Assembly: GCA_003504855.1 (NCBI GenBank)
Contig: DNZD01000019.1
Coordinates: 1-8,411 of the forward strand
Length of the DNA: 8,411 bases
Direction of reading: 5' to 3'
DNA from: Cytophagales bacterium
GTDB lineage: Bacteria; Bacteroidota; Bacteroidia; Cytophagales; Cyclobacteriaceae
The notes under the pieces were generated by a model. The model searched no databases and was not told the origin of the DNA. It saw only the letters and a program-made list of their open reading frames with translations. This document shows, one piece after another, positions 1 to 6,987 of this stretch. Numbering within the stretch: position 1 is the first letter of the stretch; the number at the start of each line of letters is the position of its first letter. The position numbers and the translations under genes are program-made.

Positions 1-1577
1 CTTTCAACAGCACCGGAATTGATGACCAGGAAGGGTACATCTATGCATCCAGCGGGAAGGAAATTTCGGTGATCAAGAATGCAACTGGAGACGTGCTTTG
101 GACAGCTCGTTATAAGGATATCTCCGAAGAACTCGGCAAGGTGGATGATATTATGCCCATGTGGGATGCCAAAGTGCTTTTTCTGTTTGATCGCAAAATT
201 GGTAAGGACAAGATCGCTGCGGTCGATGCCATGACCGGAAAACTACTTTGGGTATCCGGAAAATACCAGGATGTTGAAGACATGGACAACGTGGTCTACA
301 TCCCTAAACTGGATGCTTTTGCCATCACGACCAAGAAAAATCTCACCATGATCAAGGTGCGCAGCGGAGAAGAATTGTGGGCCACAGAGAAATTCAAGGG
401 TATCGTGGGAGCCTGGGCTTTTGGATCCGATGGATCAATGGTAATGATTAACATGAAGGCTACCCTGATTGGCTCACTGTTCGCCGGATTGAAGAATCAG
501 ATTGTTAAGATTAACCCGAAGAATGGCGATATTCTGTGGGATCAAACCTATCGTGGTGTTGTTGAGCGAAAAATTCTTACCAAAGAGAAGATCGTAAACA
601 TGGAAGTGGAGAACAACAAGGTGTTTCTGTACATGAACGGAATCCAGGTATTCGACTACGCTGATGGAAAACCCTTATGGTCTGCGGTGTGGGATGCTTC
701 TCCTTCGGATGTGGTAAAGAACAAGAAACCAATCGGCGCCACTATGTTTGGCGCATACGGTGTGGTAGCCGAACCAATCGTGGTGGGAGACTATATTTAT
801 GTGATCGACATGGAAAACAAGCGTAACCAATATCTGAAAAAGTATGAGATCAAGACCGGCAAGATGGTTTGGCGTTCTGCAGAGATTAAGGATGCCAGGG
901 CCATTCCCGGTATTCACGTTTCCGGTGATAAAGTGATCCTGCAGGTAGGTGGTTTGGTAGAGCTCCAGTACGTTCAGAAAAAACTGGAGAATGGAAACTG
1001 GGTTTTTGAAAATCATATAGAGGGTGAAAACATCAAGCCTTTGAATGTCCAGTGCTTCAATGCCATAACGGGAGAGCAGTTATGGGAATCCGATAAAATG
1101 AAGCGCGGCATGACCAACCTGTTCCTGGACAACAACAATGTGATTGTTTGTTCCGGCAAAGCACTTTACTCCATGGATATTGCCACCGGCAAGGAGAACT
1201 ATGAGCTGGCGCTTAAGGAAGACAATGTGGGTGTGGCCAGCATGATCCTGAAGTATAAAGATCAGGTGATTGTAGTGGGAGAGAAGGGGGTTAGTTCAAG
1301 AAAAATGAGCGATGGATCACTGACCGGATCCAGTAAATTCAAATCTTCTCAACCCTTGTCCATGAATGGCAAATACATCTACGGAGATGGGACCATGGCA
1401 TTGGTGACACCTGGCAGTGATTTTGGCGTATATAACCTGAATACCATGACGTACAAACGATTTGACGCCCGCCGAGGAGCTTCAGCTTACCTCTCAATCG
1501 ATGGACTTTCTTTGTATGTGCTGGAGTCAGGCAACATGATGCGCAAATCAAAATTGACGAAACTCAGCGCGAAGTAA
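1..1577 (+). CDS. PQQ-like beta-propeller repeat protein (5' end outside window)
   Basis: The reading frame is open from base 3, so the gene starts upstream; the GTG at 69 is an internal valine, because the 22 codons before it already carry repeat-like sequence. About 524 residues are visible. They contain recurring PQQ-type blade ends of the form Gly-x-x-Leu-Trp: GDVLW, GKLLW, GEELW, GDILW, GKPLW, GKMVW and GEQLW, followed by a degenerate GKENY. Counting from codon 69, the tryptophans fall at 11, 61, 104, 157, 204, 268 and 339. This fits a propeller of at least eight blades. Such domains occur in quinoprotein dehydrogenases and in non-enzymatic scaffolds such as BamB. No cytochrome c CxxCH motif or recognisable dehydrogenase active site is visible, so a binding or scaffold role is likelier, but the ligand is unknown. 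Any signal peptide lies outside the window. The stop is TAA, 76 nt before the next gene on the same strand. Confidence 0.85.
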   Translation, partial: FNSTGIDDQEGYIYASSGKEISVIKNATGDVLWTARYKDISEELGKVDDIMPMWDAKVLFLFDRKIGKDKIAAVDAMTGKLLWVSGKYQDVEDMDNVVYIPKLDAFAITTKKNLTMIKVRSGEELWATEKFKGIVGAWAFGSDGSMVMINMKATLIGSLFAGLKNQIVKINPKNGDILWDQTYRGVVERKILTKEKIVNMEVENNKVFLYMNGIQVFDYADGKPLWSAVWDASPSDVVKNKKPIGATMFGAYGVVAEPIVVGDYIYVIDMENKRNQYLKKYEIKTGKMVWRSAEIKDARAIPGIHVSGDKVILQVGGLVELQYVQKKLENGNWVFENHIEGENIKPLNVQCFNAITGEQLWESDKMKRGMTNLFLDNNNVIVCSGKALYSMDIATGKENYELALKEDNVGVASMILKYKDQVIVVGEKGVSSRKMSDGSLTGSSKFKSSQPLSMNGKYIYGDGTMALVTPGSDFGVYNLNTMTYKRFDARRGASAYLSIDGLSLYVLESGNMMRKSKLTKLSAK

Positions 1578-1653
1578 TATATCTTAGCATGACGATAACC
1601 ATCTGCCTTTATGGTTGATGGTTATCTTCATTATACGACAAATTTATTCTGAT
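1578..1653 (+). promoter_or_regulatory. 76-nt intergenic region, leader of the OmpA-family gene
   Basis: This is the only substantial intergenic gap in the window. It holds the inverted repeat and then an AT-rich stretch (1627-1653) leading to the ATG at 1654. AT-rich sequence without a purine-rich Shine-Dalgarno is normal ahead of Bacteroidota start codons. I found no convincing Bacteroidota promoter (a TTTG box about 19-21 nt before TAnnTTTG), so whether the OmpA-family gene has its own promoter or is read from upstream is open. Confidence 0.35.
1594..1626 (+). terminator. Inverted repeat between the propeller and OmpA-family genes (possible terminator or attenuator)
   Basis: A perfect 10-bp inverted repeat, GATAACCATC at 1594-1603 and GATGGTTATC at 1617-1626, encloses a 13-nt loop. 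It extends by two more pairs beyond one mismatch, to 1591-1629. The left arm can alternatively pair AACCAT (1597-1602) with ATGGTT (1611-1616), because the right side carries GGTT twice. What follows is AT-rich but is not a clean run of T, so it is not a textbook intrinsic terminator. It lies 16 nt after the upstream stop and 27 nt before the chosen downstream start. It could end the upstream transcript, stabilise its 3' end, or structure the downstream leader. Confidence 0.5.
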
Positions 1654-3594
1654 ATGAAACAGTTTATCTTGTTGATCATCGCGGTGTGTTTGGCGACAGC
1701 CACTCCCGCGCAAAAGAAAAAGAACGTCGTCGTGGGGGATCGTTTTCAGATTTTCTATGATCAGGGAAAGAGTTACTATGACAACGATAAGTACGCCGAT
1801 GCCATCACCTATTTCGAAGATGCGCGCAAGAGCCGTCCGGACGATGAAAACATGTTGTACTACCTCGGACTGAGTTACCGCTACAATGGACAAAAGGACA
1901 AAGCCCTTGAAACGCTGCTTCATCTGGAGCAGGTTAAGCCGGACTATTATGCCTGGTTTTATTTTGAGATCGGCCGGTGCCTGAATGATCTAAATCGCTA
2001 TCAGGAATCAATACCCTATTTTGAAAAGTTTGATAAAAAGTTTCCAGTGAGTGCGGAAAATGTCAGGTACAGACACCAGGCTAAGTTCCTTATCGGATAT
2101 GCGAAGGGACAGGCCGCTTTGCAAAAAGCCCCGGTGGTCATGAAACAGCCGGTTCGCCTCTCAGATAATATCAACAGCCCCTACAATGATTACGCACCCG
2201 TGGTTGATCCTACCGGAACGAAGCTCTACTTTACTTCACGCCGAATCGGTGGAATTTCCCGTGAAGACCGCGATGCTGAACAAGGTGATGAAGATGTTTA
2301 CTGGATTGAGAAAACAGGAAACGCCTGGAGTGAACCGAAACTCATGCCCGAACCAATCAACAGTTCCGATAATGAAGGTATTGATTTCATTTCCGCGGAT
2401 GGTCAGTTAATTGGCTTTACTTCAAGTCGCGATGGCGGCATGGGCAGCTCAGATATTCATTTCTCCACGCTAGACGGCAATCAATGGTCAAATCAGGTCA
2501 ACATAGGCAACGTCGTGAACGGAAGCGATTGGGATTCGAACTCAACACTCTCTTATGACGGCAATAAAATGGTTTTTGCATCTTCCCGCGATGGAGGCTA
2601 CGGTGGTTCTGATCTGTACATGACCGAAAAGAATATATACGGTGATTGGGGTCCTGCCATGAACCTGGGCCCGATCATCAACACACCCTTTGGCGAAACT
2701 GCTCCTTTTCTGAGTCAGGACGGAAGGACGTTGTATTTCGCATCTGAAGGACATCCTGGATTTGGCAGCTATGATGTCTTCAAAACAGTTTGGGAAGATG
2801 GCAAGTGGAGCATTCCGGTAAACCTGGGTCAGCCACTGAATACACCAGAACGTGACGACTATTTTACCATTGGTGGTTCGGGTGAAGTCGGTTACTTTTC
2901 ACGCTATGGCCCCGGCAACAAAAACTCGGACCTGTACGAGGTCGAAATCCCGGAGGAAATGCGGCCTAAACCCACGGTGGTGGTGGAAGGAATTGTCACC
3001 AACGAAAAAACCAAACAGGTGGTGGGAAGCTATGTGATGGTGGAAGATGTGAATACCGCCGAACTGATAGCCGTAAGCAAAAGCAACAGTGCTTCAGGAA
3101 AGTACCTGGTGGTATTGCCGGCCGGCCGTACCTATAGCGTATCCGCTAACAAAGAGGGATTCTTTTTTCACTCTGAACTTTTTGACATACCGGCTACTGC
3201 CAAGTTCACCACGGTGCGAAAGGACATTGCACTTAAGCCCATTGAAAAGGGCGCGAAGATTATTTTGAACAACATCTTTTTTGAAACGGGTAAAGCAACT
3301 CTTACTCCCCAAAGTCGGGTAGAACTGGAGAAAGCGATTGAATTGCTGAAATCCAATCCCAGCATGAAGATTGAAGTGGGAGGACATACGGATAATGTAG
3401 GTGATGATGCATTCAACATGAAGTTGTCGCACGACCGGGCGAGGTCAGTCAGGGATTATCTGGTGAACGGCGGCGTTGCATCTGAACGGCTCCAGGCCAA
3501 AGGTTATGGCGAACTAAATCCAATCGCCACCAATGATACCGACGATGGCCGTAAGGCAAATCGCAGAACGGAGTTTGTGATTCTTGAATTCTAG
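1654..3594 (+). CDS. PorE-like OmpA-family protein: TPR, PD40 propeller, CRD fold, OmpA_C
   Basis: The product is 646 residues and probably lies in the periplasm, bound to peptidoglycan. ATG 1654 is preferred over the in-frame TTG 1615 because it opens directly onto a signal peptide (MKQFILLIIA..., ending TPAQ near residue 20), and the longer start would lie in the hairpin. In order there are about three TPRs (31-130), five PD40 blades (168-430), a carboxypeptidase-regulatory-like fold (440-530) and an OmpA C-terminal domain (535-646). The peptidoglycan-contact residues are present: Asp580 in GGHTDN and Arg595 in LSHDRA, matching the key Asp and Arg of E. coli OmpA. This order is that described for the T9SS accessory protein PorE of Porphyromonas gingivalis. 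That protein is a lipoprotein, whereas here no credible lipobox is seen (Cys12 follows Val and is too close to the N-terminus). Bacteroidota carry many paralogues of this layout, so the architecture is firm and PorE orthology is not. Confidence 0.9.
   Translation: MKQFILLIIAVCLATATPAQKKKNVVVGDRFQIFYDQGKSYYDNDKYADAITYFEDARKSRPDDENMLYYLGLSYRYNGQKDKALETLLHLEQVKPDYYAWFYFEIGRCLNDLNRYQESIPYFEKFDKKFPVSAENVRYRHQAKFLIGYAKGQAALQKAPVVMKQPVRLSDNINSPYNDYAPVVDPTGTKLYFTSRRIGGISREDRDAEQGDEDVYWIEKTGNAWSEPKLMPEPINSSDNEGIDFISADGQLIGFTSSRDGGMGSSDIHFSTLDGNQWSNQVNIGNVVNGSDWDSNSTLSYDGNKMVFASSRDGGYGGSDLYMTEKNIYGDWGPAMNLGPIINTPFGETAPFLSQDGRTLYFASEGHPGFGSYDVFKTVWEDGKWSIPVNLGQPLNTPERDDYFTIGGSGEVGYFSRYGPGNKNSDLYEVEIPEEMRPKPTVVVEGIVTNEKTKQVVGSYVMVEDVNTAELIAVSKSNSASGKYLVVLPAGRTYSVSANKEGFFFHSELFDIPATAKFTTVRKDIALKPIEKGAKIILNNIFFETGKATLTPQSRVELEKAIELLKSNPSMKIEVGGHTDNVGDDAFNMKLSHDRARSVRDYLVNGGVASERLQAKGYGELNPIATNDTDDGRKANRRTEFVILEF
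2155..2943 (+). repeat. Five-blade PD40 (WD40-like) repeat array within the OmpA-family gene
   Basis: Five tandem blades share the pattern of a DG or GG turn, hydrophobic residues, Phe, a small residue, Ser-Arg-Asp or similar, and Gly-Ser-Asp. The conserved phenylalanine falls at residues 193, 255, 308, 362 and 415, giving spacings of 62, 53, 54 and 53. Blades two and three are the most alike: FTSSRDGGMGSSD against FASSRDGGYGGSD. The first blade is longer, through an acidic insertion (residues 200-215). The fifth has lost the SRD motif. Confidence 0.8.
3591..3594. other. Shared CTAG carrying both convergent stop codons
   Basis: The rightward OmpA-family gene ends with TAG at 3592-3594. The leftward TPR-CHAT gene ends with TAG read from 3593 down to 3591. 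The palindrome CTAG therefore supplies both stops, and the two coding regions overlap tail to tail by four bases. Any terminator for either transcript has to lie inside the opposite gene. Confidence 0.95.
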
Positions 3595-6500
3595 TTGCGG
3601 CCGATCTGAATAAACGGCGCCCAGTAGTATGGGTGCCGGTATTGCTCATTGCGTAGGAGTGCCAACTTGGCGTCGCGCAGTGCCGAGGCTTTGTCTTTGC
3701 CATTCAAGAGTTCGGTATAGAATGAAACCATAAGACTGGCGGTGCTTTCATCGGCCACTTTCCACAGGGAGGCAACTACGTTGGAAGCACCCGCCATCAT
3801 GAAGGCGCTGGAGAGGCCCCGCACGCCTTCGCCTTCAATTTTTTTGCCCAGGGCCGTTTCACAGGCAGACAGGGTCACCAGATCAGCATGCATGGACAAG
3901 CCCAGAATTTCTCCTGAATAGAGAATCCCATCCTCAGCCGAGGTTGAGTCCTGTGTCAATAGCAATCCGGACAGTTCAGGATATTGACCGTTCACAAAAC
4001 CGTGCGTGGCCAAATGAATGTAATCGTATCGGGAGAATTCACCTTTCTTGATTAGCTCCTCGGAAGCAGATTCATTCACAAAATACCGGGACAACATTCC
4101 TTTATCGGCATGAAGTTGATTGATCTGCTCTACTTCGCGTTCGGTTCCTGGAAGGGGTTCAATATAATCGCCTTGTAAACTGAATGCCCGGCTGGCCGGC
4201 TCGGTCCTTTTTCCCATTTGAACAAAGCGTTCGGTAGAGGAGGTGAGCGTGCTGGTGCGTCGATCTGCAAACACAGGGGCCATTGCCAGCAGGGTGGGCT
4301 TTGCGGATTTTTGCTGTATGGGCTTAATGGTCAATAAGGCACCAGAAAATGAATAATGAATGGTGTATTGCTCTAGCAGATAGTTTCCTTTTCCCAGCGC
4401 TTCAAAAGGCAGATAATTTAGGGGACCCTCCGGCACAATGATGATATGGGAAGCACCACCCAAAGATGCCAGGGCACTTTCGGCAGGTGACCAGAAGGTC
4501 TCAGTCATCTGTGTCCGCAATTCCGGAAGAGCAGGGCTTTGAAATTTTATGGCATTGGTAAATCCGCGCACCAGTTTTTCAACATCCAGGTTGCTGGCAA
4601 GATATCGCACAGCTAACCCTTTGTTGGTTCCAACAAGGATGCATTTTAGCGAGTCAGTCATGGTATAGGATACCAGTGCGGTCCCTGCCGGGAGTATTTT
4701 CTGAACTTCCTTCCAGTCGGGTAGTTTTTTGCTAACCGATTTTCCGGCGGGCAGCTTTTCACGCAAGGCATTTTCCAGTTCGTTGAATTCTTTTTCCACC
4801 GTGAACTCTTCTGCCTGTAGTTGTGTCACCAGCGACAGGTTGTTGGAGGTATATGCCGTTGCGATGCCTTGTTGCAAAGTGATCAACCTGGTGCTAAGTG
4901 CAGTCCGTTGTGACATCAATGCCTGAGGCACGCTGGCCAAAGATGCTGGTCGGTTTCGCTGGAGATCGGCATACAAGAGATTGGCTTTGCTTCGCTCGGA
5001 ATAATAGTACATCTGGTCGATATACCTGGAATCCTTCGTAAGGTCATATAGTGCACGGACCGTTTGAATACCTTGTTCGGTGAAGTCCGAATTGATTCTG
5101 GAAAACCTGAGGCGGTCGCCATTATTTTTCAGCTGACTGGAGTGACTCACCAGCAACTCGTCGGCAGTGCGAAGAAGCCGTACGGCGTGATCCAGACTCG
5201 CCCGGTCTTTACGGACCAGCAACATATCGGCCTTGCCAATACAGGTCACCAGCATTTCATACTGACTGATGTAATCTGGTTTTTCAGGGCTGACACTAAA
5301 CTGCTTATCGTTAAACGATGGCGAGTTGGCGATCCAGGCAGATTGAAAACTCTGTTCTGCTTTCTCATACGCTTTAAGCTTGGCATAGCTAAAAGCCAGA
5401 CGATTGTAGATCATGGCCTTAACCACCCCTTTGCCGGTACCCTCATAAATATCGCGCGCTGGTTCAAGATACGTCAGGCTTCCCTGCGCATCACCTTTCA
5501 GGATGGCAATCAGGCCCATGTTAAGGTAAACCGTCCCGACTTCCTTATGGTTCTTCCCTTGCAGCCTGATGCGGATTTCCAACGCCTGTCGCAAGTATTC
5601 AAGGGCTTTGTCATACTCACCACCCGCTTCATAACTCAGACCAATATTTCCCAGGGCCATCGCGTAAGCAGAATGCTCCGTGCCATAGATACGCTTGTAT
5701 AGCGCCAGCGCCTTATTCTTGTGTTGCAAGGCAAGATCCACATCCCCCAATTCGTCATAGGCTTGACCGATGTTGTTGTATAGATCGGCTATGTCCGTTG
5801 GAGGCCCATCCGGGTATTTGTTCATGATCGTGAGAGCCTTCGAGTTCTGGATCAGAGATTGTTCAAAGGCACCGTTCGCAAAGGAAGTCGCCCCCATGCT
5901 TATCAATACGTAGGCTTCGGCCAGGCTGTTAGATCCGTACGTAGCCTGTGCCAACTGGAGCGCAGCCTCATGCAATTGACTGGACTGACTGAACTGCCCA
6001 AATTCATTGGCGACGATGCTGTAATTGAGCATCAGGTCAATCAGGTCGGTGGATTCCGCTGGAGGGCTCTTGGTATATATCGTCAGCGCTTCCTGATAGT
6101 CGCGAAGGGCACTATTTATATCGCCCAGTTTCTTTCGTGTATTCCCCAGATTGATCATTGTGGCGGCATACCGCGCATCATCTTTTTGCATGACCTCAAG
6201 CTGGAGATTTCTCTCCCGTTCAAATAATTCGAAGGCCGAAGGATAGTCTTCGAGATTGTATGCGATAATGCCCAACCCGTTGAGCAGCTTGGATGCTAAT
6301 TCGGGCTCTGCCTGAGAGGAAATCAATTTCAGTCCAAGGTCAAACTGTTCCCTTGCTTTCGTCCATTCATCCAACGAAGACCACAGGATTCCGAGGGTGT
6401 TGCGGATATCCGCACGTGTAGTGGCAGGCGTCTTCTCATCCCTGGAATAAATGGCAGCGGCACGCTCCAGGTCTTTGATGGCTTTACGTATTTCTCTCAG

Positions 6501-6983
6501 GGTGTTGTACGTGGTGCCGCGATTGACGAGTTCAAACGCCAGATCCGGATCATCATGGTGTCCAGCTTGTTCATAGAACTGGATGGACTTATCGTACGCC
6601 TTGATCGCATCTTCCGGCCGGTTCATACCATAGAGGTATCCATAGGCCAGGTTATCCTGCAGTTTCGCCTGAAGCACCAGGTTGTCGCTGTTATTCGGTG
6701 GAATAAGGGGTATCGCTTCCGAAATTACTTTTTCTGCTTCGGCATACTGGCCGCCATCCTGATAGATGATGATCATCGATTGGGTGGCAACAAAGAAGCG
6801 GTAGTAATTTTTCTCCTTGAGGTATTCGCTCCTGGAGTTGTTCATTAACGTCAGGGCTTTTTGGGTGTCTCCCTGGTTGAGGGCCTCTTTGGCTTGCTCA
6901 AAGTAGGTGCTTCCCTTTGATTTTTGGGCAACCGTTGGCAACGCCAGCAGGAGGCAGTACAGGAAGACAACGCAACGATTCAT
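3591..6983 (-). CDS. Exported TPR-repeat CHAT-domain protein (caspase-like)
   Basis: The product is 1130 residues. A signal peptide (residues 1-20, hydrophobic core FLYCLLLALP, ending TVAQ) predicts export from the cytosol. Residues about 25-555 form a TPR superhelix, and 556-750 a mostly helical linker with charged, coiled-coil-like stretches near 685-745. Residues about 755-1128 form the CHAT domain, a caspase-fold (clan CD) peptidase-type domain. The predicted dyad is intact: His994 in LATHG (codon 4002-4004) and Cys1041 in LSACETALG (codon 3861-3863). Family landmarks VPEGPLNYLPFEAL, PLPGTE, GEGVRGL and ASLWKV are all present. A short low-complexity Ser/Thr segment (910-916) lies between the CHAT halves. 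CHAT proteins with TPRs include TPR-CHAT of the Craspase complex, but that one is cytosolic. The substrate is unknown and proteolysis is inferred. The start lies 4 nt after the HAD stop, implying cotranscription. Confidence 0.92.
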   Translation of the reverse strand: MNRCVVFLYCLLLALPTVAQKSKGSTYFEQAKEALNQGDTQKALTLMNNSRSEYLKEKNYYRFFVATQSMIIIYQDGGQYAEAEKVISEAIPLIPPNNSDNLVLQAKLQDNLAYGYLYGMNRPEDAIKAYDKSIQFYEQAGHHDDPDLAFELVNRGTTYNTLREIRKAIKDLERAAAIYSRDEKTPATTRADIRNTLGILWSSLDEWTKAREQFDLGLKLISSQAEPELASKLLNGLGIIAYNLEDYPSAFELFERERNLQLEVMQKDDARYAATMINLGNTRKKLGDINSALRDYQEALTIYTKSPPAESTDLIDLMLNYSIVANEFGQFSQSSQLHEAALQLAQATYGSNSLAEAYVLISMGATSFANGAFEQSLIQNSKALTIMNKYPDGPPTDIADLYNNIGQAYDELGDVDLALQHKNKALALYKRIYGTEHSAYAMALGNIGLSYEAGGEYDKALEYLRQALEIRIRLQGKNHKEVGTVYLNMGLIAILKGDAQGSLTYLEPARDIYEGTGKGVVKAMIYNRLAFSYAKLKAYEKAEQSFQSAWIANSPSFNDKQFSVSPEKPDYISQYEMLVTCIGKADMLLVRKDRASLDHAVRLLRTADELLVSHSSQLKNNGDRLRFSRINSDFTEQGIQTVRALYDLTKDSRYIDQMYYYSERSKANLLYADLQRNRPASLASVPQALMSQRTALSTRLITLQQGIATAYTSNNLSLVTQLQAEEFTVEKEFNELENALREKLPAGKSVSKKLPDWKEVQKILPAGTALVSYTMTDSLKCILVGTNKGLAVRYLASNLDVEKLVRGFTNAIKFQSPALPELRTQMTETFWSPAESALASLGGASHIIIVPEGPLNYLPFEALGKGNYLLEQYTIHYSFSGALLTIKPIQQKSAKPTLLAMAPVFADRRTSTLTSSTERFVQMGKRTEPASRAFSLQGDYIEPLPGTEREVEQINQLHADKGMLSRYFVNESASEELIKKGEFSRYDYIHLATHGFVNGQYPELSGLLLTQDSTSAEDGILYSGEILGLSMHADLVTLSACETALGKKIEGEGVRGLSSAFMMAGASNVVASLWKVADESTASLMVSFYTELLNGKDKASALRDAKLALLRNEQYRHPYYWAPFIQIGRN
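5319..6911 (-). repeat. Kinesin-light-chain-type TPR array of the CHAT protein
   Basis: The small residue at position 8 of helix A recurs at residues 113, 156, 198, 238, 280, 322, 364, 406, 448, 490 and 530. The period is 40-43 residues and is exactly 42 for six consecutive steps between 238 and 490. A 42-residue period is longer than the classical 34 of TPRs and matches the kinesin-light-chain / TPR_12 class. The best-preserved units are near 400-513 (NNIGQAYDELGD, GNIGLSYEAGGE, LNMGLIAILKGD). One or two weaker helical pairs (25-95) precede the regular array. Confidence 0.82.
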
Positions 6984-6987
6984 TCGC

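Noticed and set aside
69..71. GTG at 69 as the true start of the propeller gene
   Set aside because: The frame is open back to base 3, and those 22 codons continue the propeller pattern, so the start is upstream of the window.
1615..1653. Longer OmpA-family start at TTG 1615
   Set aside because: It would place 13 extra residues ahead of a clean signal peptide and put the start codon in the hairpin. ATG 1654 explains the sequence better.
1654..1713. Lipoprotein signal around Cys12 of the OmpA-family protein
   Set aside because: The residue before Cys is Val rather than Gly, Ala or Ser, and only 11 residues precede it. An ordinary signal-peptidase I site near residue 20 fits better.
3168..3432. 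Leftward short open frames opposite the OmpA_C coding region
   Set aside because: They are shadows of a well-supported domain with intact peptidoglycan-binding residues, and they have no recognisable protein features.
5064..5702. Rightward 212-codon open frame opposite the TPR part of the CHAT gene
   Set aside because: It is the codon-for-codon mirror frame of the CHAT gene, open because that stretch uses few TTA, CTA or TCA codons. Its translation shows no domain or signal, while the opposite strand encodes clear TPRs.
3591..6983. CHAT gene as part of a CRISPR type III-E (Craspase) system
   Set aside because: There is no gRAMP/Cas7-11, Cas1 or repeat array in the window, and the signal peptide argues against a cytosolic CRISPR partner.
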